Shown: positions 26,993-35,001 of the stretch, piece after piece
Position numbering within the stretch: position 1 is the stretch's first letter
How the letters are laid out: each line of letters opens with the position of its first letter
Origin: an uncultured Lachnospiraceae bacterium
GTDB lineage: Bacteria > Bacillota > Clostridia > Lachnospirales > Lachnospiraceae
Direction of reading: 5' to 3'
Assembly: GCA_945913255.1 (NCBI GenBank)
Contig: CAMEDC010000002.1
Coordinates: forward strand, 83,153 to 147,152
Length of the DNA stretch: 64,000 nt
Program-made: the position numbers and the translations under genes
The notes under the pieces: model-generated
The model's input: the letters and a program-made list of their open reading frames with translations, nothing else
Databases searched by the model: none
Told to the model about the DNA's origin: nothing

Positions 26993-28748
26993 CCGACGCA
27001 CCTCCTGCCTGCTGTTTTTCATAGAGCGACGCATAACTCGGTTTCTCCCGCAACAACTGTTCATGAATTCCAAAGCTTCCCGTTCCGTCGTGCAAGAACA
27101 AAACCCCATCCATCTCCGGGAACAGAGAAAGTCTGTGAGACAGAAGCAGAATAATCCTGTCCTCTGCAAGTCTCCTCAATTCTTCAAAAATCTTTCTCTC
27201 CGTCTTTTTATCCACTGCGGAAAAAGGATCGTCCAACACCATAATACTTTTTTTATGGCAGATAGTCCGAGCCAGGGAAATTCTGGCCTGCTGCCCACCG
27301 GACAACTGCTGTCCCCCATTTCCCACAAAGGACTCCTCTCCATGGGGCATTGCCGCCACTTCCTCCTTCAAATGTACCATCTTCAGAAGGGACTCCGTCT
27401 CCTGCTCCTTGCCTAGAAGTATATTTTCCCGTACAGTGTCGCTCATCAGCTCCGGCTCATGCCCCATATAGGCAATCAGACCGCTCTTTTCCACATCATT
27501 CAGTTCCCGCAGTTCTATGCCATCCAGGGTGATGCTTCCCTCATAGTTCGTATCACCGATAAATGTCTTTCCGAATGCCGTCTTGCCACAGGCAATCGCA
27601 CCCGTTACCCCGATAATCTGTCCCTTCCCGGCTTCAAAAGAAATCCCCTTTAAAACAGGCTCAAATCCGGGATAGGAAACGGAAACTTCGCTGACCTTGA
27701 GTGTCTCCACACTTTCACCGTCCTTCGGTGCGGGAAGTTCCACATATTCACGAAACAGCGGCTGGATCCTGTGCCAGGACACCTGTGCCCTCTGAATGGA
27801 ATTAAAAAGTTTTGCCGAAGTAGATGCCTTCTGCGCCAGCTTCGTAAAGCAGGAAACAAAGGTGGTAAACACGCCGATATCCCACGCCGTCCATCCTGTC
27901 CCCAGCACATTCTTTCCGCCAAACCAGATGATGAACAGGATACCGCCCATACAGATGATATTGTAGACCGGTGTCATGGCATTTCCCCAGAGATTCGATT
28001 GTACCGCCGTTTTCTCATACTCTGTGAGAATCTTTTCATATGAGGCATCCCGATCCTTTTCTCTCCCGTAAACTCTGTAGGTAACCGCATTATTCACCCG
28101 GTCCAGTGTCTCCTGATTCAACTTTCCGGCCGTTGCTTTGTACTTTTCGTTGATTCTGGTTACCGGCTTCTTAAGGCTCATTGCAATAGCATAGGACAAA
28201 GGCATAAACAGACAGGAAAGCAACGTCAGCCGCCAGTCATAGACGAAAAGCATCACAAGATAGGATGCCAGCAGGACTCCCGTGTCAAAAATCTCCGTGG
28301 TCACCTGCTGCATCCCTGTGGCACAGGCATCAACATCCGCTATGGCTTTTGTCATGATAGCGCCTGTGCTCTCTTGTTTCATCTCCTCTCTTGACATATG
28401 TACTATGCCATTATAGAGCATGTGCCGCATATTGCGGCTGAAATCATTCCTGAGTCTTGCTCCCGAAAATCTTTTCAGAGACCGCATCAACTGCACAAAA
28501 AAAAACACCGTCAGATAAGTAACGGCAACTCTCAGCATATCCCCTGCAGAAGCCCTTCCCATGATGCAGTCATAGAGGCATTGCGCCAGACGTCCTTCAA
28601 AATAGGGACCGGCTGTCATTCCGACATTAAAGAAGGTTCCTCCTATGGCAATCAGCAAAAGTACTTTTTTCTCAGGTTTAAAATAAGACAAGACTTTATC
28701 CGGGGAATCAATTATTCTGATTCCCCGCTTTTTCCTTTGTCCGGACAT
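26982..28748 (-). CDS. ABC exporter half-transporter, degenerate-Walker-B subunit
   Basis: 588 aa. An exporter membrane domain (DSPDKVLSYFKPEKKVLLL start) is followed by an ATPase with an unusual Walker A (GVTGAIACGKTAF), canonical signature LSGGQQARISLA, and Walker B SIMVLDDPFSAVD where Asp replaces the catalytic Glu. Together with the partner's altered signature this makes one weak and one active ATP site, as in TM287/288- or BmrCD-like exporters. Upstream gene of the pair. Confidence 0.92.
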   Translation of the reverse strand: MSGQRKKRGIRIIDSPDKVLSYFKPEKKVLLLIAIGGTFFNVGMTAGPYFEGRLAQCLYDCIMGRASAGDMLRVAVTYLTVFFFVQLMRSLKRFSGARLRNDFSRNMRHMLYNGIVHMSREEMKQESTGAIMTKAIADVDACATGMQQVTTEIFDTGVLLASYLVMLFVYDWRLTLLSCLFMPLSYAIAMSLKKPVTRINEKYKATAGKLNQETLDRVNNAVTYRVYGREKDRDASYEKILTEYEKTAVQSNLWGNAMTPVYNIICMGGILFIIWFGGKNVLGTGWTAWDIGVFTTFVSCFTKLAQKASTSAKLFNSIQRAQVSWHRIQPLFREYVELPAPKDGESVETLKVSEVSVSYPGFEPVLKGISFEAGKGQIIGVTGAIACGKTAFGKTFIGDTNYEGSITLDGIELRELNDVEKSGLIAYMGHEPELMSDTVRENILLGKEQETESLLKMVHLKEEVAAMPHGEESFVGNGGQQLSGGQQARISLARTICHKKSIMVLDDPFSAVDKKTERKIFEELRRLAEDRIILLLSHRLSLFPEMDGVLFLHDGTGSFGIHEQLLREKPSYASLYEKQQAGGASDEK

Positions 28749-28811
28749 TTTGTTTCCCCTTTTCCGGAATGATTCTCTCTCCTTCTTTTCTCACACTACT
28801 CTTTGTCTCTC

Positions 28812-29786
28812 TCACCAGTACAAGCCCATATATTGACCCGCTTCCTCTTCTGTTACAGAAAATTTTTCCAACACAATGGATAGCACCCTATCCCATGAAG
28901 CTCCCAGACTTTTGCATGCCTCAATCAGCGACTTAATACCCTGACGGGTCACCTCTTGGGTTACCTGCTGGGTTACCTGCTGGGTTACTTGCTGGGTTAC
29001 CTGCTGGGTTACTTGCTGGGTTACTTGCTGGGTTACTTGCTGGGTTACTTGCTGGGTTACCTGCTGCATCGCCTGTTGTATACCTTCTTCCAGCTCATCC
29101 TTGAATAATTCTCGTAATGCTTCGCACATGTTTTTCTTCTCCTCAAATTTTTCCTCGTTCGCACGAACAATAATGTCCATAACTGATTGATATAGTTTGT
29201 TATCTTTGTTTTTTTGATACTCTTCGATAATTTCGTCGACATTATCTGAATCCTGCAGTTTATCTGTCAGATGATACAACCAGAAATTATTTTCTTTTGA
29301 CAATTCTGAAATAATAATCAGTTGAATGGGAAAAAAGTCACCCATAATATAATATATGCCTTTATCAAACGGACGAATTTTATAATTTCTTACATTCACA
29401 AGATGCGCTGCCAGTTTCCGTGGGAAGTTTTTACACACAAAAGATATCGTAATCTCTTCAGCCTTTATCTCATCAACAATCGAAGTGTCCGATTTGTATA
29501 AGCATGCATATGCATATACTTTATAAAAATCGTCGATACTGAGATAATCCGTCGGGCTCTTATACTCCACTATATTGTGCTTTCGGAATATCTGCCCAAT
29601 ATTCTTTTTTATGCAATCCTCCGAATTTTTCTTGATAATCAGCACATCAATCTCCTTGGGTTTGGTTCCCAGCTGATGTTCATTTTCAAATAGCATATTT
29701 GTCTCTTCCGCATCAAATTCAATCCGAACACCTGCATAAAATGCAGGATGCCACTGAAGAATTCCTTTTTCTTCTGTCTCTGCCAT
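28812..29786 (-). CDS. Rpn/PD-(D/E)XK nuclease-family protein with QQVT tandem repeat
   Basis: 324 aa. The N-terminal core fits the Rpn/transposase_31-type PD-(D/E)XK nuclease: D47 in KEIDVLIIKK and E74-x-K76 in NIVEYKSPTDYLSIDDFYK. A charged helical region follows, then nine perfect QQVT units plus QEVT (about residues 238-277), then a short C-terminal helix domain (SVTEEEAGQYMGLYW). Rpn proteins are recombination-promoting nucleases that spread as multicopy families. A 47-codon remnant with the same ends and a similar 5' leader lies at 49.1 kb. The ATG at 29786 has GGAGG upstream. Confidence 0.75.
   Translation of the reverse strand: MAETEEKGILQWHPAFYAGVRIEFDAEETNMLFENEHQLGTKPKEIDVLIIKKNSEDCIKKNIGQIFRKHNIVEYKSPTDYLSIDDFYKVYAYACLYKSDTSIVDEIKAEEITISFVCKNFPRKLAAHLVNVRNYKIRPFDKGIYYIMGDFFPIQLIIISELSKENNFWLYHLTDKLQDSDNVDEIIEEYQKNKDNKLYQSVMDIIVRANEEKFEEKKNMCEALRELFKDELEEGIQQAMQQVTQQVTQQVTQQVTQQVTQQVTQQVTQQVTQQVTQEVTRQGIKSLIEACKSLGASWDRVLSIVLEKFSVTEEEAGQYMGLYW
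28957..29066 (-). repeat. 12-bp coding tandem repeat (QQVT units)
   Basis: Nine head-to-tail 12-bp units of the form GGGTTAC[C/T]TGCT on the plus strand, nearly identical at DNA level, each encoding Gln-Gln-Val-Thr. Slippage would change protein length in 4-residue steps without a frameshift. Confidence 0.9.
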
Positions 29787-29966
29787 ATGACCTCCGTTAG
29801 ATTTCAGAAGTTCACCTCTACCGAAAACTCCTGCTTATAAATGTGAAATAAAGCATGAATTTTCTGAAAGGAACAGAGTTGTAAAGATACAAACCTCTGT
29901 CAATGGATTTGACATTAAGAATATATGCCCACCGGCAATATATCTGAATTGTATTAGAAAATATTC
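29787..29966 (-). other. conserved upstream leader of the Rpn-family gene, copy A
   Basis: About 180 bases upstream of the Rpn gene, from GAATATTTTCTAA (minus strand) through AGAAAATTCATGCTT and AGCAGGAGTTTTC to the ribosome site, closely resemble 49277-49448 before the deleted paralogue. It also holds the palindrome TGTCAA-N5-TTGACA (29898-29914). No gene is seen in 29787-30041. Confidence 0.65.
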
Positions 29967-30041
29967 TTTAGATTATAATAGCATAACCCATTGAAAGATG
30001 CAACATCTAATAAAAGATTTCGGAATTCAAAATTCAAGGAT

Positions 30042-30905
30042 TCAAAACAGCATAAGCAAAGTTCCACCTACAATAAGTACAAGTCCCAGTCCCGCCTTCT
30101 TTGTCAGCCTCTCATGAAATACCACAAAGGAAAATGCAATTGTCACCAGAATACTCAGTTTATCAATCGGCACAACCACGCTTGCCGGTCCGTCCTGAAG
30201 TGCCTTGTAATAACAGAGCCAGGATGCTCCGGTAGCCAGACCGGACAGACAGATAAATAGGAATTCCTTCCCCGGAATCTCACGAATTGTATTCTGCTTT
30301 TTTGTCGCAAATACAACCACCCATGCCATGACCAGTACTACTGCCGTACGGACAGCCGTACCAAGATTGGAATTCAATCCCTCAATGCCGATCTTACCGA
30401 GAATGGAAGTCAGACTGGCAAATATCGCCGACAGGCAGGCATAAAGCAGCCAGGATTTCCCGCTCTTTTCACCGGTTTGTGTACTCTCCTTTTTCTGAAT
30501 CATGAGAAATGTACCCACGCCGATGAGCACAACGGAAATTCCCTTTAAAAGCGTTACCTGCTCATGCAGGAAGAGAAAGGCCAGCAGAATTGTCAAAATC
30601 GTACTTGACTTATCGATTGGCACCACCTTGTTGATATCTCCCAGCTGCAGCGCCCGGAAATAACAGAGCCAGGATGCCCCCGTTGCAATCCCCGACAAAA
30701 TCAGGAATACCCAGGTTTTCCCGCTCACCTGTGCAATCCCCTCCTGTGCTCCCACCACGAATACCATAATCCAGGAAAAAATCAATACGACAATTGTCCG
30801 GATTGCCGTCGCAACATTGGAATCCGTCTTTCGAATACCGCACTTCGCAAGAATGGAAGTCAATCCGGCAAATAATGCCGATGCAAATGCCAGTAAAATC
30901 CACAT
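30042..30905 (-). CDS. EamA/DMT-family transporter
   Basis: 287 aa, two tandem EamA domains of five helices each; the halves are visibly related (FAGLTSILAKCGI with FASLTSILGKIGI; GIATGASWLCYFRALQLGD with GLATGASWLCYYKALQDGP; VVPIDK in both). Start at the ATG at 30905 (AGAGG, 8-base spacing); an upstream ATG at 30932 lacks a ribosome site. Probably exports a metabolite; substrate unknown. Confidence 0.9.
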   Translation of the reverse strand: MWILLAFASALFAGLTSILAKCGIRKTDSNVATAIRTIVVLIFSWIMVFVVGAQEGIAQVSGKTWVFLILSGIATGASWLCYFRALQLGDINKVVPIDKSSTILTILLAFLFLHEQVTLLKGISVVLIGVGTFLMIQKKESTQTGEKSGKSWLLYACLSAIFASLTSILGKIGIEGLNSNLGTAVRTAVVLVMAWVVVFATKKQNTIREIPGKEFLFICLSGLATGASWLCYYKALQDGPASVVVPIDKLSILVTIAFSFVVFHERLTKKAGLGLVLIVGGTLLMLF

Positions 30906-30945
30906 CTCTCTTTTCCTCTTTTCTTCTGTCATCCAGCATTTTCCA

Positions 30946-31740
30946 TCACGTCTTTTTCAGCCATCTTTCCGGCAAAATGACAGGACTTGTCACCAGACAT
31001 TCCGGATCCGGGGCAAGTACATCCCTAGTCACTTCAAACACTTTTTTTGCATCGCAGAGAATACAGGATGCCTCTCCAAAGAGTACACGCTTTGCCGCTC
31101 CCCTGTCATAAAAGGCCTGCTCCAGCTTTACAAAATCCTCTGAAATATGAGGCTGCATGGCATTATAATGCCTCCTCATATAGACCTTCTTTCGCTGTCC
31201 GTCCGGCATCACCACATAAAACAGTACCGGCTTATCCGTCAGTCGATTTGGCACATTCAATACCTCCTCTACACTGTGAATGAAGGTATTGCGCTCATGT
31301 CCCACACCCACCAGCAGGATTTTGCCGCTCACTGTCCTTAGCCTGTCATAACAGCCGCCCGGCGTACAGGGCGTGTTGCAGTTTTCTTCTCCCCTGATAT
31401 AATCCGCGGCTGTCCTGCCATATGCCGCCATACTGTGTGTTGGATGCAGGGAGCGAACCACCCCGTCCCTCTTCCGAAACAGATTCGTCAAAAGCCCCAC
31501 GCAGGATTCCTCTTTCTCTGGGTCAAACACATTATATTCCGCGCTCATCTGTCGCCACGTATGGGTCGGCAGAAGCAAAAGTCCCTCCGAAAAATATTCC
31601 ATCCATGCATCCAGCACCGTGTCTGCCCCGCCCTCTACCGCTCCGATGGCTTTCATGGAGGAATGAACCAGCACGGTATCTGTCGGCAGAAGTCCTGCTT
31701 CCGCCAGCTGCTTTTTCAAATCTTCTTTTGTATAAAGCAT
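30946..31740 (-). CDS. AAC(3)-family N-acetyltransferase
   Basis: 264 aa of the antibiotic_NAT (AAC(3)/YokD) family: TDTVLVHSSMKAIGAVEGGA, LLLLPTHTW, SLHPTHSMAAYG, and a C-terminal FGEASCILCDAKKVFEV. Chromosomal members acetylate aminoglycosides or other amines; whether this one gives resistance cannot be told from sequence. It lies 40 bp upstream of the EamA gene and may be co-transcribed. No transposon signs surround it. Confidence 0.88.
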   Translation of the reverse strand: MLYTKEDLKKQLAEAGLLPTDTVLVHSSMKAIGAVEGGADTVLDAWMEYFSEGLLLLPTHTWRQMSAEYNVFDPEKEESCVGLLTNLFRKRDGVVRSLHPTHSMAAYGRTAADYIRGEENCNTPCTPGGCYDRLRTVSGKILLVGVGHERNTFIHSVEEVLNVPNRLTDKPVLFYVVMPDGQRKKVYMRRHYNAMQPHISEDFVKLEQAFYDRGAAKRVLFGEASCILCDAKKVFEVTRDVLAPDPECLVTSPVILPERWLKKT

Positions 31741-31797
31741 TTATTACTCCTTTGTTTCTGTTGCTTACTCGTACTTTTGATTCATTAACCCGTCTGC

Positions 31798-32418
31798 CTA
31801 TCGGATAAAATTGGTTCTGGCACCTCTCTCAGTCTCCGGCAACTGTACCCCCTTCTCTCGCCCTGCCTCAAAGCACTTTAACATCCAGGCCATATTATGT
31901 GCCACATTCCGCATGGTCTGCAGACCCTCTTCATCCTTCAGTGCATCCTGCCCGTTTGCACCGTGTACCATATTCCAGTAGGTAGAACCCACCGTCGGCA
32001 TCTGGGAAATACCGAAATATTTGTTCAGGACATCAAGAGAGGCGCTTGTCCCGCCCCTTCTGGCGACTGCCACAGCTGCTGCCGGTTTATAGGAAAACAC
32101 TTTTCCGCTGCTGTAGAACACTCTGTCCAGAAAAGACAGTATTCTTCCGCTGGGATGCGCATAATAAACAGGGGTGCCGAAGATAAATCCGTCTGCTTCC
32201 TTTGCCTTCGCCACAAATTCATTCACCTTATCATCCGAAAACACACAGCCCTTCTCACTGCACTGTCCACATCCGATGCAGTCTCTCACAGCATCGCCGC
32301 CCATCTGAAAAATTTCGTATGTAATCCCTTCCTGTTCCAATATTTTTCCAATTTCAGTCAGTGCCGTAAAAGTAGTTCCATTTGCATGTGTACTTCCGTT
32401 TAACATCAATACCTTCAT
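31798..32418 (-). CDS. flavodoxin-like NADPH-dependent FMN reductase
   Basis: 206 aa. The FMN phosphate loop is at the N-terminus (MLNGSTHANGTTF), FGTPVYYAHPSGRILSFLDR holds the flavin contact, and a cysteine cluster CIGCGQCSEKGC (about residues 47-58) resembles that of iron-sulfur flavoproteins, though fewer Cys than needed for certainty are spaced classically. Likely a cytoplasmic flavin or quinone reductase. Single gene with its own spacing. Confidence 0.85.
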   Translation of the reverse strand: MKVLMLNGSTHANGTTFTALTEIGKILEQEGITYEIFQMGGDAVRDCIGCGQCSEKGCVFSDDKVNEFVAKAKEADGFIFGTPVYYAHPSGRILSFLDRVFYSSGKVFSYKPAAAVAVARRGGTSASLDVLNKYFGISQMPTVGSTYWNMVHGANGQDALKDEEGLQTMRNVAHNMAWMLKCFEAGREKGVQLPETERGARTNFIR

Positions 32419-32528
32419 TTTCTTACGCTCCTTACCTCTTCAAAAAATCTCAGCATCATCCGGTTTTGCCGCACCACAGCTTCTTCTGTCATTATATAAT
32501 TGCGAAATAAAAAAGTCCATAACAAAAG

Positions 32529-32551
32529 AAGGGCTGCCCTCTGCAGCCCTT
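32529..32551 (-). terminator. intrinsic terminator overlapping the stop of the MBL remnant
   Basis: Stem AAGGGCTGC / GCAGCCCTT with a 5-base loop followed by CTTTTGTT-like T-rich sequence on the minus strand. Confidence 0.65.
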
Positions 32552-33428
32552 AAATCTCATATTCCTTTTCACACGGGAGCTCCGCTGAATGAAAAGGAAT
32601 CGCTCTCCGGAATCTGTTTTTCCGTATCAGCTTCTGATACTGTGAAGCGTTCAGATGAACAGGATAAGAAAAGAGGCTTGCCTTCTCCTGCTGCAGCAGT
32701 TTCTCGCTATAAGATTCCTTTTCAACCGTTCCGGTCAATATACAATATCCGCCCTTTTTCAGGATTCTCCCTGCCATTTCCTGCGTCTCCGGTGAATTCA
32801 GCTGTGGATCGCTTAAAAATACGAAACCTCTCTCCACACGGTCAGAATACAGCTGTGCTTCTTTAAACCTTACCTCGCTGTCCTGATACCATTCCACATT
32901 CTTTTCCAAATTCTCAAGCTGTCTGATGAAATGACTGTCCCCATAGAAGCTGTCGTCCGGGAACTTTTCCTGCAAAAGCTTCAAGAGCTCCAGACCTCTC
33001 CCGTATCTGGGAACCGGCAGAAAAAGAACCGGATAGCTTTGCCGCAGTATCTCCAGTTCAGATAACAGTGTCCGGCAGGCAGCCTCATAGTTTTTCCCTT
33101 TCCGTCCATATGCACAGTCCAGTACTGCAAAATCTGCCTTTTTGTCTCTGAGCAAATCCGTTCCGTATACTGTAGTATGCTCCGTATAGTCGCCGGAGAA
33201 CAGGATTCTTTTTCCGCCGGCCTTAAACTGATACCAGACACTGCCCGGGCAGTGTCCGGAGCGCCCCCATTTCACCCGAAGACCTCCTACTCTCCCCTTT
33301 CCGCCGGGGCAAATCTCTTCCAGTACCAGTTTTCTGTCAATTCCAAAGGGGAGCTGTCGAAAGGTGATCCGGGAAGCCACGATTTCTCCGTTAAATCCCA
33401 TTTCAATCAGCCAGGGAATTCCACCGGT
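32550..33428 (-). pseudogene. metallo-beta-lactamase/beta-CASP-type hydrolase lacking its N-terminal metal site
   Basis: Encodes the back part of an MBL-fold, RNase-like hydrolase: TGGIPWLIEMGFNGEIVASR, GRSGHCPGSVWYQF, ILFSGDYTEHTTVYG, and the beta-CASP-like block (VLFLPVPRYGRGLELLKLLQ). The N-terminal HxHxDH zinc motif that should stand just before TGGIPW is absent. Upstream of 33428 the sequence switches to an ABC permease fragment in another frame. The zinc site cannot form completely, so it is most likely inactive even if translated from the ATG at 33401. Confidence 0.75.
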
Positions 33429-33664
33429 GCCACAGTTGCATAACGATGAATTTCCGTTGTAAAGACATCAAACCCGATTCTTCTGCCCAAGGTGGACGGC
33501 GTTCCGTACTCGGATATGGTTTTTACAAATACCAGCATTGTCTTCCCACATCCCGATGCTCCGAGCAATGTGGTAAAACTCCCATTTTCAATACGAAAAG
33601 TTGTATCATTGATAACCTTCTTTGTTCCAAAAGTCTTTGCTATATGTATCATTCTGATTTCCAT
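33407..33664 (-). pseudogene. chimeric scar: ABC ATPase N-terminus fused to ABC permease fragment
   Basis: The first ~45 residues are the start of an ABC ATPase (MEIRMIHIAKTFGTKKV ... LLGASGCGKT, a complete Walker A). They pass directly, in frame, into an internal piece of an iron/spermidine-type permease (FVKTISEYGTPSTLGRRIGF then DVFTTEIHRYATVAPVEF), which runs into the MBL remnant. Two deletion junctions are therefore present within 260 bases. No signature, Walker B or membrane domain remains. It probably derives from a lost Fbp/Pot-like uptake operon. Confidence 0.75.
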
Positions 33665-33817
33665 TATTAAATCCAAGCCTCTCCCATATCAATCCTATCC
33701 CGAGAACAGCCCTGAATACGCAGAATTGTACCGTCACAAATCCCGCTTTCAGAATATTCCTGCTAATTGTAGGACAAGTCATGTAAAATCAGCTATCCTA
33801 TCTCTGTAAAAAGCATG

Positions 33818-33855
33818 AAAAAAAAGCCAACTATCGTCTTCACGATAACTGGCTT
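33818..33855 (-). terminator. intrinsic terminator of pyrF
   Basis: A 14-bp stem AAGCCAGTTATCGT / ACGATAGTTGGCTT with a 4-base loop and a run of seven or more T on the minus strand, about 45 bases past the pyrF stop. Confidence 0.85.
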
Positions 33856-33901
33856 GTCCCGCTGTATTACACAACAGTATCTTTATTTCACAACAGAATT
33901 T

Positions 33902-34828
33902 TTATTTCATTGCAGACGCAATATCCTCTCTCATGGCAAGTACTGCAGCCCTGGAGGCATCGGCATAACCCTTCTCTCCAAAATGAGCATACTGCTCCTG
34001 CTGATATGCCGCGATAATTCCTCTGGAAGAATTGATGATGGCGCCCAATCCATCCTCATTGAAGAAATGAACCAGATCAGCTCCTTTGCCTCCCTGCGCA
34101 CCATAGCCGGGCACCAGAATCAAGGTGTGAGGCATTACCTTTCTGAGAATCCTGCCCTGTTCAGGGTAAGTTGCGCCGACTACCGCGCCCACATAGCTGT
34201 AGTTTCCGTTTTCCGGCATACACTCTGCACCCCATGCAGCAACCTGCTCTCCCACATGCTCGTAGAGAGGCTTTCCATCAATCAATCGATCCTGGAACTC
34301 GCCGCTGCTGGGATTGGATGTCTTTACCAGAACAAAAATACCCTTCTTTTCCTCCGCACAAACCTTCGTAAAAGGTTTCACGCCATCGGAGCCAAGGTAC
34401 GGATTCACCGTGACAAAATCCTCATCAAAACCGTAATACGCCTTACTGCCCACCTGAACTTTTCCCAGATGTCCCACCGCATAAGCCTCCGATGTGGAGC
34501 CGATGTCACCACGCTTGATGTCGCCGATTACCACAAGTCCTTTTTCTTTACAGTAATCCACCGTCTTTTTAAAAGCAATCAAGCCGGGAATTCCGAACTG
34601 TTCATACATGGCAATCTGAGGTTTCACTGCGGGTACCAGATCATAGATGGCATCCACGATTCCCTTGTTGTACTGCCAGATTGCTTCTGCAGCACCTTCC
34701 AGTGTCTCACCATACTCCGCAAAAGCATTTCTTTTGATGTACTCCGGCACAAATTTCATCATCGGGTCAAGTCCCACCACGATGGGCGCACCCGTTTTTT
34801 TAATTTTTTCATTTAATTTGTTGATCAT
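33902..34828 (-). CDS. pyrF: orotidine 5'-phosphate decarboxylase (type 2)
   Basis: Decarboxylates OMP to UMP, the last step of UMP synthesis. 308 aa from the ATG at 34828 (AAGGG upstream), the longer PyrF class. GLDPMMKFVP, catalytic VIGDIKRGDIGSTSEAYA and VNPYLGSDGVKPF are clear, with LVPGYGAQGGKG at the phosphate end. It has its own promoter inside the end of nrdD and a GC-rich structured leader. Confidence 0.94.
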   Translation of the reverse strand: MINKLNEKIKKTGAPIVVGLDPMMKFVPEYIKRNAFAEYGETLEGAAEAIWQYNKGIVDAIYDLVPAVKPQIAMYEQFGIPGLIAFKKTVDYCKEKGLVVIGDIKRGDIGSTSEAYAVGHLGKVQVGSKAYYGFDEDFVTVNPYLGSDGVKPFTKVCAEEKKGIFVLVKTSNPSSGEFQDRLIDGKPLYEHVGEQVAAWGAECMPENGNYSYVGAVVGATYPEQGRILRKVMPHTLILVPGYGAQGGKGADLVHFFNEDGLGAIINSSRGIIAAYQQEQYAHFGEKGYADASRAAVLAMREDIASAMK

Positions 34829-34849
34829 ATTGATTCTTTTCCCTTTCAC

Positions 34850-34950
34850 GGGCAGCCGTGAAAACCCTTCGGCTTTTCGCGGTCGCTTCGCTCGCGAAAT
34901 AATATGCAGGCGGCCGCCGGAGCAAGCTCCGCATCCGCTTGCATATCATC
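34850..34950 (-). promoter_or_regulatory. GC-rich multi-hairpin leader of pyrF
   Basis: Between promoter and pyrF are at least three stems: ATATGCAGGCGG / CCGCTTGCATAT enclosing GGAGC-AA-GCTCC, then TTTCGCG / CGCGAAA, then CGTGAAAACC / ...TTTTCGCG with CACGGGCAGCCGTG. It is much richer in GC than the flanking sequence. It does not match the PyrR-binding loop I know. It may be a palindromic repeat element or a regulatory leader. Confidence 0.5.
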
Positions 34951-34971
34951 TTGGCTCTGCCCTTTGCGTAC

Positions 34972-35001
34972 ATTATACCAAGGCCGTATGCAGCTGGTCA
35001 A
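34972..35001 (-). promoter_or_regulatory. probable pyrF promoter within nrdD 3' end
   Basis: Minus strand: -35 TTGACC (34996-35001), 18-bp spacer, -10 TATAAT (34972-34977). It lies over the last codons of nrdD and would give a ~140-base leader. Confidence 0.6.

Noticed and set aside
28957..29066. CRISPR-like array
   Set aside because: Units are 12 bp head-to-tail without spacers and are in frame within a gene.
29898..29914. TGTCAA-N5-TTGACA as a promoter of the Rpn gene
   Set aside because: No -10 at the right distance on the minus strand and not conserved in the second leader copy. Could still be an operator.
30946..31740. Acquired aminoglycoside resistance gene
   Set aside because: The family also has chromosomal members of other function, and there are no mobile-element signs or compositional shift around it.
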